Below are positions 11,913 to 19,401 of a DNA stretch of 64,000 bases, piece by piece. Numbering within the stretch: position 1 is the stretch's first letter; every line of letters begins with the position of its first letter. The DNA comes from Gimesia fumaroli (GTDB taxonomy: Bacteria > Planctomycetota > Planctomycetia > Planctomycetales > Planctomycetaceae): positions 6,985,164-7,049,163 of the forward strand of contig NZ_CP037452.1 of assembly GCF_007754425.1 (NCBI RefSeq), in the 5' to 3' direction. The notes beneath the pieces were generated by a model. The model searched no databases and was not told where the DNA came from. It worked only from the letters and a program-made list of their open reading frames with translations. A program made the translations under genes and the position numbers.

Positions 11913-12836
11913 TTAGCTTTTCTTCCAGTGATAGTCGTCCTGTTTTCGGAATCCATTCAGTACCAGCGAACCATCTTCAAGAAGATCCAGTGTACTGTAT
12001 CCATTATTTGACAGGCCCGCCCCTTCGACCATCGCGACCATCGTGCAGTAATGAATGCCGCCGATCTCTGAATAGTGGTTACGATGACTGTGCCCCTGAA
12101 AGACGGCTGCGACCTTACCCGATTGTTCCAGAACTTTGCGAACCTCGGATGAATTTTTAACCGCATGTGCATCAGTGTCTTTTAGATCGAGCGGCTGATG
12201 GGCAAAGATAATCGTGGGATGAGTGGTCTGCTTTAAGTCGGTCTGCAACCATTCCAGTTCTGGTGGGGGAACGTTGGCATCGGTCCATTTGAAATTGCGG
12301 CGGCCGTACGGCGTGCCGTCACTTTTGAAGCAGGAGTCGAGTACTACAAAATGAAAGCCGTTTTTGTCGAATGAATAATAAGAGGCCTTCTGGCCGACGC
12401 CTTGCAGAAATTCCACTTTTTTCAACTGATCGACACAATGGTTTCCCAGGACATAATGTTTGGGAAACGGCATCGCCGAGATCGCTTTGACGACCGTTTG
12501 CAGATGAACTTTTTCCTGCTCCAGCGATTCCCCTGAATCAATCAGGTCGCCATGAAAGACGACGAAATCGGGTCGATCACTCTGAAACTGCCCCACGACT
12601 TCTTTCAGCTTCGCAATCGTTTCGCGGTAGTGTCGGGAGCCGGCGGGCGGCTTGTCGGCGTAATGCAGATCAGTCACTAACCCGACCCGCACGGTGCCTC
12701 GTTGTTTGGTTTCTTCCGCACGGGCTGATAGCATTCCCAGCGCAGGAGAAGAAACTCCTGCCAGAAACAGGGTGCCATTTTTGAGGAAAGCACGTCTCCC
12801 CAGTGGTTCATTTTGCAGAAAAGTCAGATTTGCCAT
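11913..12836 (-). CDS. Exported calcineurin-like metallophosphoesterase
   Basis: A 307-residue phosphoesterase of the calcineurin-like fold, acting outside the cytoplasm. A Tat-like signal (LGRRAFLKNGTLFLAG) is followed by the five metal-binding blocks: GLVTDLHYAD, FHGDLIDSG, YVLGNHCVD, IIFAHQPLD and FQGHSHRNHY. The GNHC in place of the usual GNHD/E is a small variation. The GHSH block with a three-dimensional HxxH arrangement argues for an active dinuclear metal centre. The substrate is unknown (phosphodiesters or nucleotides are usual). It is divergent from the persulfide operon and shares its upstream region. Confidence 0.85.
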   Translation of the reverse strand: MANLTFLQNEPLGRRAFLKNGTLFLAGVSSPALGMLSARAEETKQRGTVRVGLVTDLHYADKPPAGSRHYRETIAKLKEVVGQFQSDRPDFVVFHGDLIDSGESLEQEKVHLQTVVKAISAMPFPKHYVLGNHCVDQLKKVEFLQGVGQKASYYSFDKNGFHFVVLDSCFKSDGTPYGRRNFKWTDANVPPPELEWLQTDLKQTTHPTIIFAHQPLDLKDTDAHAVKNSSEVRKVLEQSGKVAAVFQGHSHRNHYSEIGGIHYCTMVAMVEGAGLSNNGYSTLDLLEDGSLVLNGFRKQDDYHWKKS

Positions 12837-12968
12837 GAGGAGGACCTCGTTGGAAGGTGGTTCTGGTGAATGTCCTAAGTCTCTATTTTGCCAGACATTT
12901 ATGAAGAATCAATGACCAAAGAATGAATTCCAGCTCTTGAATTTCCTGAAAATTCAGAAATATTGTGA

Positions 12969-12996
12969 TTGACATATCGTAATATCACGATATTAT
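12969..12996 (+). promoter_or_regulatory. Promoter of the persulfide operon
   Basis: TTGACA (12969-12974, perfect -35) and TATTAT (12991-12996, 5/6 to -10) are separated by 16 bases. The repressor palindrome fills the spacer. The transcript would have a leader of about 15 bases before the ATG at 13017. Confidence 0.75.
12974..12993. promoter_or_regulatory. Operator 1 for the ArsR-type repressor
   Basis: ATATCGTAATATCACGATAT matches its own reverse complement at 18 of 20 positions. Its right 17 bases (TCGTAATATCACGATAT, 12977-12993) recur almost exactly as operator 2 before the next gene. It overlaps the -35/-10 spacer, where a bound dimer would exclude polymerase. Confidence 0.75.
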
Positions 12997-13016
12997 ATAC
13001 ATGAGGTAATAAGACC

Positions 13017-13325
13017 ATGATTACAAAAGAAACCCCCGATTTTAACGGACAGGCGCTGGAAGAGGCTGCAGAGTGCCTCAAAGTTTTAGCGCATCCTGCC
13101 CGAATTCGAATTGTGCAACTGCTTCTGCGCGGCCGCTATACCGTTGGCGAGTTGGCAGAAGATTGTGGTATTCCCAGCAACGTCGCGTCTGAGCATTTGC
13201 GTCTGATGCAGCGGTGTGGGTTTTTCACAAGTGAACGTGAAGGTCGTAGCGTCTATTATCAGGTTGCCGAGCCGCACTTGAATAAAATGATGGCCTGCAT
13301 TGAAGGACGTTTTTTCCAGAAGTGA
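13017..13325 (+). CDS. ArsR-family repressor of the persulfide operon
   Basis: A 102-residue winged-helix repressor. The HTH is VGELAEDCGIPSNVASEHL (about 43-61), with wing SEREGRSVYYQV (72-83). It is small and typical of the ArsR/SmtB family. First gene of an operon with two sulfur genes, which is the setting of BigR/SqrR-type persulfide sensors. It has four cysteines: C20, C50, C67 and C94. The helix-alpha2 cysteine of BigR/SqrR (in the ILCQLV stretch) is absent here, where the sequence reads RIVQLL, so any thiol switch must use a different pair; C20 with C94 is a candidate. No metal-binding CxC of the arsenic sensor is seen. Likely autoregulated through the operator in its own promoter. 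ATG 13017 has TGAGG upstream. Confidence 0.85.
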   Translation: MITKETPDFNGQALEEAAECLKVLAHPARIRIVQLLLRGRYTVGELAEDCGIPSNVASEHLRLMQRCGFFTSEREGRSVYYQVAEPHLNKMMACIEGRFFQK

Positions 13326-13344
13326 TCTTTTTTAAAACAATATG

Positions 13345-13361
13345 TCGTAAAATTACGATAT
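13345..13361. promoter_or_regulatory. Operator 2 for the ArsR-type repressor
   Basis: TCGTAAAATTACGATAT differs from the corresponding 17 bases of operator 1 at two positions, and contains the inverted repeat TCGTAA-AA-TTACGA. It lies between the repressor and rhodanese genes, 15 bases before the latter's ATG. It may control an internal promoter or act as a roadblock. Confidence 0.7.
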
Positions 13362-13375
13362 GACGAGGTGGAAAA

Positions 13376-13936
13376 ATGGCAGAAGTCAAAACAATCAAAC
13401 CGGACGAGTTGGCAAAGCTTCATGAAGAAAAAGGCGTCGATGTAATTGACGTGCGGACGCCGGCGGAGTTTCGCGAAGTGCATGCGCCGATCGCCGTGAA
13501 TATTCCCTTAGACAAACTGTGTGCAGATCACATCAAAGAACGGACCAATGAAAATGGCGATGCGACCGTCTATGTGATTTGTCAAAGCGGCAACCGTTCT
13601 TCGATGGCGTGTCAGAAACTGATTGAATCAGGCGTCACTAACGTGGTCAGCGTCGAGGGAGGAACGAAAGCCTGGGATCAAATGGGGCTGCCTGTAAATC
13701 GTGGGAAGAAGACGATTTCGCTGGAACGACAGGTGCGAATTGCCGCTGGTTTTCTCGTGCTGACCGGGGCGCTATTAGGCATGTTTGTGAATCCCTGGTT
13801 CAGTGGACTGTCGGCGTTTGTAGGAGCCGGTCTGATGTTTGCTGGAATTACAGATACGTGTGGAATGGCCATGATGCTCGCCAAAATGCCCTGGAATCAG
13901 GTTGCGACTGGCGAAAAAGCACAGTGCCGTGTGTAA
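13376..13936 (+). CDS. Membrane-anchored rhodanese (rhodanese plus DUF2892-like)
   Basis: A 186-residue protein similar in build to YgaP: an N-terminal rhodanese domain (residues 5-110) and two hydrophobic C-terminal segments (about 122-140 and 145-165). The rhodanese has VIDVRTPAEF and the active-site loop CQSGNRSS with Cys69, which carries persulfide sulfur. The C-terminal part IAAGFLVLTGALLGMFVNP to GLMFAGITDTCGMAMML matches DUF2892-type membrane hairpins. It would transfer sulfane sulfur at the membrane, supplying the dioxygenase encoded next. It sits between operator 2 and the dioxygenase gene; GAGGTGG precedes the ATG. Confidence 0.88.
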   Translation: MAEVKTIKPDELAKLHEEKGVDVIDVRTPAEFREVHAPIAVNIPLDKLCADHIKERTNENGDATVYVICQSGNRSSMACQKLIESGVTNVVSVEGGTKAWDQMGLPVNRGKKTISLERQVRIAAGFLVLTGALLGMFVNPWFSGLSAFVGAGLMFAGITDTCGMAMMLAKMPWNQVATGEKAQCRV

Positions 13937-13966
13937 GAATCCATTCGAGAGAGAAGGAAGTGAATC

Positions 13967-15346
13967 ATGTTTTTTCAACGTTACTATTTAGATTGTTTAT
14001 CGCTGGCGTCTTATATGATTGCCGATGAAAAAACGCGTGAGGCGGTGGTCATCGACCCCCAACGCGACATTGACATCTATCTGGAAGATGCCAGGGAACA
14101 CGGGTTTCAGATTAAGCATGTGATTTTGACTCACTTTCATGCCGACTTCATTGCGGGGCATATTGAGTTGAAGAAAGCCGTTGGTTCTCAGATCTATCTG
14201 GGAAGTAAAGGGGAAGCCGAGTTTCCATTTCAACCGCTCGCAGACGGTGACGAGCTCATATTAGGGTCAGTCAAATTAACCACACTGGAAACACCCGGCC
14301 ATACTCCCGAGGGAATTTCGATGCTGGTATACGATCTGGACGAAAACCCGAATCAGCCTAAGATGATTTTGACAGGGGACACGCTGTTTCTGGGAGACGT
14401 CGGTCGGCCTGACTTGCTGGCATCGATTGGGGTGACGGCGCACGAGTTGGCCAGTATGTTGTATGACTCGTTGCATAACAAAATTCTGCCTCTTCCCGAT
14501 GAAACTCTGGTGTATCCGGCACATGGCGCTGGTTCCATGTGTGGCAAGCAGTTGAGCAGTGAAGCCGTGACGACTTTAGGCGAGCAGCGAAAATACAATT
14601 ACGCACTGCAGCCCATGAGTAAAGAAGCGTTTATTGAAATGGTCACGACCGATCTTCCCGAAGCACCGCATTATTTTGTCCACGATGCGATCTTAAACCG
14701 GAAAGACCGGCAGACGTTAAGTGAAGCCATCAGTGCTTCCTGGCACGCGTATTCTCTGGATGAAGTCCTGAAAATGTTGAAAAGCGGCGCCCAGGTCATT
14801 GATGTCAGAGATGCCACCGACTTTGCGGGAGCACACCTCAAAGGGAGCGTGAATATCGGCCTGGAGGGCCGTTATGCGACCTGGGCGGGAACGATGCTCG
14901 ATAAGCAGGCGCCGATTGTCGTGATCGCCGAAGAGGAAGATCAAATTGAAGAGGCGATTATGCGGCTGGGCCGAATCGGCTTCGATCACGTCAAAGGGTA
15001 CCTGAAAGAGGGGCTCAACAGTCTTAAGGACCATCCGGAACTGGTATCGCAGACAAGGCGAATTTCGGCACAGGCTTTGAAGGAACTGGAAGAATCGACC
15101 ACGATTCTCGATATTCGTACTACCTCAGAATGGGACACCGGGCATATCGACGGGAGTCTGAATATTCCGTTAAATCAGTTGCCGGAACGACTTGCCGAGA
15201 TTCCGCAGGACAAGACCGTGATCGTGCATTGTCAAGGCGGTTACCGTTCGTCGATCGCCGCCAGTCTGCTCGAAAAACAGGGGTACGACAATGTGATTGA
15301 TCTGGTGGGGGGCTATAAAGCCTGGTCGATGACCACGGCCACATAA
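13967..15346 (+). CDS. ETHE1-like persulfide dioxygenase fused to two rhodanese domains
   Basis: A 459-residue cytoplasmic protein. Residues 1-240 form a metallo-beta-lactamase fold with the HxHxD motif THFHADFIAGH (H56, H58, D60, H65), TPGHTPEG and GDTLFLGDVGRPDL, as in non-haem-iron persulfide dioxygenases that oxidise glutathione persulfide to sulfite. A first rhodanese domain follows (VIDVRDATDFAGAHLKGSVN, about 275-295) whose active-site loop reads VVIAEEEDQ, so its Cys is lost. A second rhodanese follows (ILDIRTTSEWDTGHIDGS) with an intact loop HCQGGYRSS, Cys422. Such fusions join persulfide production and oxidation. The gene is 30 bases after the rhodanese gene with GAAGGAAG before the ATG; a terminator follows. 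Confidence 0.92.
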   Translation: MFFQRYYLDCLSLASYMIADEKTREAVVIDPQRDIDIYLEDAREHGFQIKHVILTHFHADFIAGHIELKKAVGSQIYLGSKGEAEFPFQPLADGDELILGSVKLTTLETPGHTPEGISMLVYDLDENPNQPKMILTGDTLFLGDVGRPDLLASIGVTAHELASMLYDSLHNKILPLPDETLVYPAHGAGSMCGKQLSSEAVTTLGEQRKYNYALQPMSKEAFIEMVTTDLPEAPHYFVHDAILNRKDRQTLSEAISASWHAYSLDEVLKMLKSGAQVIDVRDATDFAGAHLKGSVNIGLEGRYATWAGTMLDKQAPIVVIAEEEDQIEEAIMRLGRIGFDHVKGYLKEGLNSLKDHPELVSQTRRISAQALKELEESTTILDIRTTSEWDTGHIDGSLNIPLNQLPERLAEIPQDKTVIVHCQGGYRSSIAASLLEKQGYDNVIDLVGGYKAWSMTTAT

Positions 15347-15385
15347 TTTAATGAACGAGCAAAATATCGTTGCACGTTGAATAGA

Positions 15386-15432
15386 AAAACCTTTGCCCGA
15401 TCCACTAAAATGGGGCAAAGGTTTTATTTTTT
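15386..15432 (+). terminator. Rho-independent terminator of the persulfide operon
   Basis: AAAACCTTTGCCC (15386-15398) pairs with GGGCAAAGGTTTT (15413-15425) over 13 bases, followed by ATTTTTT. Confidence 0.88.
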
Positions 15433-15452
15433 ATTCAGCGATAGGTTTTTCC

Positions 15453-15989
15453 ATGGTACTGCTGCCTGCTTCACGACCCAAACGGCATCTAAACGCCGCC
15501 GAAGGTTATCTTATGCTTGATATGCACAAGCAGGCGTTGCGCGAGCTTTCCCGCATCGACCCAGCTGATCGAGATTCCGAAAAATACAATCGACTGCTGG
15601 GGCAGGCACACCAGTTGGCAAAGCAATATCCGGAAGCATTGGATGCATTCCAACGGGCCTATGATCTCGACCCGGAAAATCTGACCACGCTGATGGGCAT
15701 GGCCTGGTGTTACAAACGCACGGATCAGTTGCCATTAGCCATTTCTGTGATGGAAGAAGCTTACCACAGCCACGCCGAAGAACCTGTAGTACTCTATAAT
15801 CTGTCCTGTTATTTTGCGTTAGCCGGTGATAAAGCAAACGCCCTTTCCTGGCTGGGACGCTCGCTACGTCTGGAATCCGGCTTATTGAAATTAATCGAAG
15901 AAGAGCCAGACTTCGATTCGCTGCGCAGTGACAAAGATTTTCAGTTTATCGTAGAATCAGCGGGTGATAAAACCTCTCAGAAGTCATAG
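15453..15989 (+). CDS. TPR-repeat protein
   Basis: A 178-residue cytoplasmic protein made of tetratricopeptide repeats, a protein-protein interaction scaffold. The repeats show the usual pattern: NAAEGYLMLDMHKQALRELS, YNRLLGQAHQLAKQYPEALD and AFQRAYDLDPENLTTLMGMA, ending with a helical tail (DFDSLRSDKDFQFIVES). The frame reaches back to 15393, but that start lies inside the preceding terminator, so ATG 15453 with ATAGG upstream is preferred. It stands alone between the persulfide operon and a peptidase gene; the role is unknown. Confidence 0.8.
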   Translation: MVLLPASRPKRHLNAAEGYLMLDMHKQALRELSRIDPADRDSEKYNRLLGQAHQLAKQYPEALDAFQRAYDLDPENLTTLMGMAWCYKRTDQLPLAISVMEEAYHSHAEEPVVLYNLSCYFALAGDKANALSWLGRSLRLESGLLKLIEEEPDFDSLRSDKDFQFIVESAGDKTSQKS

Positions 15990-16087
15990 CCCGGGTGCGA
16001 TTCGAGTTCGAATTCAGCGGGATAAAACAGAGACAGACCAGAAACACATCAAGCTGCAGGCACTTCAAGGAATCGAAAGCCACTACG

Positions 16088-16972
16088 ATGGATATAAACA
16101 CCAGCCGTTTAAAAGAGCACTGTGATCTGCTCTGTCGCACAACGCGCCCCGCGGAAAGTTCGGAACTGGAAGACGCCCGCCAGTATGTCATTCGAGAGTT
16201 AGAAGCCTCGGGTTGGGAAGTCGAGCGACATCCTTTTCAGGCACAGGATTCCCTGCTGACGACCTTTTCGGGGCAAAACCTGATTGCGCGGCACCCCGGA
16301 CTCTCTGCTCCCGAGAAACCACAGTTTTGTATTGGCGCGCATCTCGACACCCGCCCTGAAACACCCGGAGCCGACGATAATACCAGTGCTGTCGCAACGC
16401 TGCTGGAACTTGGAAGATTGCTGCCGTTGTTTCAAGATTCAGACTGGAAATGGGGCATCGAACTGGTTGCCTTTGATCTGGAAGAAAATGGCATGTTGGG
16501 TGGTGCAGAACATGCACAGTTTCATCGGGGGCAACAGACCGATCTGCGCGGCATGGTTTCCCTGGAAATGCTCGGATACTGTGATCCCACACCAGGCAGC
16601 CAGACCTTACCCAGGGAACTGGTAGGCCTGTATCCAGATACCGGAGACTTCATCGCCGTTGTCGGAAATCAAAATTCAACAGCACTCATCGAAGCATTTC
16701 AAGCAGGCTTGCAAAAAGTCACTGGCCTGCCCGTGGAAGCATTGCAGGTACCTGAGAATGGTGAAATGCTGCAGGCCACTCGTTTGAGTGATCATAGCCC
16801 ATTCTGGGATGCCGGCTATCCGGCATTAATGATTACGGATACCAGTTTTCTGAGAAATCCGCACTACCATCAACCTACAGACACCGTCGATACGCTTGAC
16901 TTTGAGTTCTTAACCAAGGTCGCACAGGGAAGCCTGGAAGCGGCAAAACAGATTCTGCATAGTGGTTATTAA
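16088..16972 (+). CDS. M28-family zinc aminopeptidase
   Basis: A 294-residue zinc peptidase of the M28 family, which removes N-terminal residues or acts as a glutaminyl-cyclase-like enzyme. The metal ligands are visible in order: GAHLDTRPE (His about 85), GADDNTSAVA (bridging Asp about 96), DLEENGMLGGAEHA (catalytic Glu and metal Glu about 132-133), an Asp in EMLGYCD, and His in NPHYHQPTDTVDTLDF. No signal peptide, so probably cytoplasmic. The frame reaches back to 15995, but the upstream part is basic and unlike the family; ATG 16088 is chosen. A short protein for the family, lacking the PA domain of larger members. Confidence 0.85.
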   Translation: MDINTSRLKEHCDLLCRTTRPAESSELEDARQYVIRELEASGWEVERHPFQAQDSLLTTFSGQNLIARHPGLSAPEKPQFCIGAHLDTRPETPGADDNTSAVATLLELGRLLPLFQDSDWKWGIELVAFDLEENGMLGGAEHAQFHRGQQTDLRGMVSLEMLGYCDPTPGSQTLPRELVGLYPDTGDFIAVVGNQNSTALIEAFQAGLQKVTGLPVEALQVPENGEMLQATRLSDHSPFWDAGYPALMITDTSFLRNPHYHQPTDTVDTLDFEFLTKVAQGSLEAAKQILHSGY

Positions 16973-17025
16973 ATTTGACACTTTTGTTTCATCCTTTCTA
17001 CACACTAAGGAAGATATGATAGATC

Positions 17026-17790
17026 ATGAACGATGCGACTCAGGAAAAAAAAGATCTTCTCACGATTACGGAACTCTCAAAACCAGAACGACGCGTGCTC
17101 GGCGTTTTGCTTGAGAAAGCGTTTACCACCCCCGACCAGTATCCGCTGACTTTGAAAGCGGTGACAACAGGCAGCAATCAAAAAAGTAACCGCGATCCGA
17201 TCTCGCACTACAGTGAATCACAAGTTTTTGAAACGCTGGACGCACTTCGCGAGAAAGGCATCGTGGCGGTCGTGCATTCTGACAGCGGCCGCACCGAACG
17301 GTATCGGCACTACATGCGACATCGTTTCGAATTTACAGAACCGCAACTCGCCATTCTGACTGAACTCTGGCTGCGGGGCCGACAAACCATGGGTGAACTC
17401 AGAGGCCGCGCCAGTCGGATGGTTCCAATTGAGACATTAGACCAGTTGCGGTCAGAATTTAAGGGACTTCTGGATCGAAAATACGTACAATCGAATGGAA
17501 GCATTGAACGGCGCGGCATCGAAGTCGATCACAACTGGTATCAGGAAAAAGAAGGCAAGACACTGGGTTTTGAATCAGCGCCCGAAAATGAGCCAACTGA
17601 AGTTCAAAGTACATCAGCTGCACAGCCTGTCACACCAGCTGCTTCCAGCGAACTAACCGCCATGCGTGATGCGATGGAACAACTCCAGATCGATAACCAA
17701 TCACTGAAACAACAAATGAATACACTGACCGAATCGCTGGAGCAACTCAGTCAGCAATTTACAGAACTAAAGCAGGAACTGGGAAGTTAG
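17026..17790 (+). CDS. yceH: YceH-family protein (DUF480)
   Basis: A 254-residue cytoplasmic protein of the YceH/DUF480 family. The conserved core is clear: LSKPERRVLGVLLEKAFTTP, YPLTLKAVTTGSNQKSNRDP and LWLRGRQTMGELRGRASRM, forming two winged-helix domains (residues 10-170). The C-terminal 75 residues are an added, Pro/Ser/Gln-rich linker and then a coiled coil (TAMRDAMEQLQIDNQSLKQQ onward), which suggests oligomerisation. The family's function is poorly known; in E. coli it lies near flagellar and membrane-stress genes. It is 54 bases after the peptidase gene and may be co-transcribed. Confidence 0.88.
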   Translation: MNDATQEKKDLLTITELSKPERRVLGVLLEKAFTTPDQYPLTLKAVTTGSNQKSNRDPISHYSESQVFETLDALREKGIVAVVHSDSGRTERYRHYMRHRFEFTEPQLAILTELWLRGRQTMGELRGRASRMVPIETLDQLRSEFKGLLDRKYVQSNGSIERRGIEVDHNWYQEKEGKTLGFESAPENEPTEVQSTSAAQPVTPAASSELTAMRDAMEQLQIDNQSLKQQMNTLTESLEQLSQQFTELKQELGS

Positions 17791-17829
17791 TCCGCTTCAT
17801 TGAACTCTTTCCAGAGCGAGATACTAAAG

Positions 17830-19242
17830 ATGAAAATACATCCTTATGCGTTCTGCTCATTACTGATGTTGGTTTTCATCCCATTCAGTAGTGTGACGCT
17901 CTGTAAAGCCGCGGAGCGTCCGAATCTGGTTTCGATCGTCACCGATGATCAGGGACGCTGGGCCATGGGCCTGTATGGAAACAAACAAATTCAAACTCCT
18001 CACATGGATCAAATTGGTCGTGAAGGAGCAGTCTTTATGAATGCGTTTGTCGCGACCCCGGTCTGTTCACCCAGCCGCGCGACGTTTCTTTCGGGACGCT
18101 ACCCGACCGAACTCAAAATTACAGATTATATTTCTCCCGATGAAGCAAAGAGCGGCTTGGGCCTGGCTACAACAACGTGGCCGCAGGTGCTCCAGAAAAA
18201 CGGGTATCAGACTGCTTTGATTGGGAAATGGCATCTCGGCGAGCAGAATCGGTTTCATCCCAGGCAGATGGGTTTCGATCACTTCATGGGCTTTCTCTCA
18301 GGGGGGACACGTCCCATGGATCCCACGCTGGAAATCAATGGTGAAACGAAAAAGCGGAAAGGTCCCCTGCCCGATCTGCTGGTGGACGACGCCATTCAGT
18401 TCCTGCAGCAATCCAAGGACAAGCCGTTTGCCCTCTGCCTGCATTTTCGCGCACCGCACACTCCCTACGGTCCCGTTCCCGAACAGGATGCGGCCCATTA
18501 TCAGGGAATGGACATCGATGTTCCCATTACGCCAGGAGTGATTCCGGAACAGATCAAGAAATCGAATCAGGATTATTATGCCAGTATTTCATCAGTCGAC
18601 CGTAACATCGGCAGGCTGCTGAAAGAACTTGACCGGTTGCAACTCTCAGATAATACACTGGTGATTTTTACCAGTGATCATGGCTATAACAACGGGCGGC
18701 ATGGTATCAGTACCAAAGGAAACGGTCACTGGCTTGCCGGAGGAGTGACTGGCCCTAAACGACCCAACATGTGGGACACCTCAATCCGGGTGCCGCTGGT
18801 CATGCGCTGGCCCAAAGTCATCGAGCCGGGAACACAATTTGATGAAATGGTCTCGAACGTGGATATGTTCAAGTTCGTCTTGGGTGCCCTCAAGATACCC
18901 GAAACTGAGAACCTCGCGTTACATGGGATCGACTATTCCCCGTTGCTGTTTGGGAAACCGGTCAAAAGCAGGACCGCTCTGTTTGGTCAGTATGACCTGC
19001 ATAACAACGGGCTGGCTTATATGCGGATGATTCGAACCCCCCAATTCAAATTTGTGAAACATTATCGCGCCAAACGAATGGATGAGTTGTATGATCTGGA
19101 AGCGGATCCCGGGGAAACGAAAAACCTGATTCGGAGACGTACCAACGCAAAATGGCAAAAAACGGCGGATTCGCTGGAGCAACAACTGATTGACTGGCAG
19201 AAATCGATCCACGATCCAATTCTCGAACCTGCTTATCAGTAA
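17830..19242 (+). CDS. Secreted sulfatase, type I formylglycine (CSPSR)
   Basis: A 470-residue exported sulfatase. The signal peptide begins MKIHPYAFCSLLMLVFIPFS and ends near CKAA. Core motifs: PNLVSIVTDDQGRWAMGLYG (metal-binding Asps), VCSPSRATFLSGRYP (Cys to formylglycine), IGKWHLGEQNRFHP and VIFTSDHGYNNGRHG. The HGYNNGRHG motif with nearby KGNGHW suggests a heparan- or choline-type sulfatase branch rather than arylsulfatase A. The reading frame opens at a TTG (17800), but ATG 17830 gives the proper signal peptide and has GAGCGAGA upstream. The gene follows yceH by 39 bases. Substrate unknown; probably algal or host polysaccharide. Confidence 0.9.
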   Translation: MKIHPYAFCSLLMLVFIPFSSVTLCKAAERPNLVSIVTDDQGRWAMGLYGNKQIQTPHMDQIGREGAVFMNAFVATPVCSPSRATFLSGRYPTELKITDYISPDEAKSGLGLATTTWPQVLQKNGYQTALIGKWHLGEQNRFHPRQMGFDHFMGFLSGGTRPMDPTLEINGETKKRKGPLPDLLVDDAIQFLQQSKDKPFALCLHFRAPHTPYGPVPEQDAAHYQGMDIDVPITPGVIPEQIKKSNQDYYASISSVDRNIGRLLKELDRLQLSDNTLVIFTSDHGYNNGRHGISTKGNGHWLAGGVTGPKRPNMWDTSIRVPLVMRWPKVIEPGTQFDEMVSNVDMFKFVLGALKIPETENLALHGIDYSPLLFGKPVKSRTALFGQYDLHNNGLAYMRMIRTPQFKFVKHYRAKRMDELYDLEADPGETKNLIRRRTNAKWQKTADSLEQQLIDWQKSIHDPILEPAYQ

Positions 19243-19401
19243 TAAGATAAGTCCTTTTGATGAGAACAATTGTTTCTTGCTCTATTTTGAGAAGATTGGC
19301 GTTTTTTATTTAATATCCATCAACATTCAAACGGAATTCGTATAAAACCAGAATACGAACCGCTTTGGGAATCAATCTCACTTAACTTTTTGAGGACAAA
19401 T

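Noticed and set aside
11834-12160. 108-residue plus-strand frame over the metallophosphoesterase 3' end
   Set aside because: It begins inside the catalase-peroxidase terminator and then only mirrors the phosphoesterase gene.
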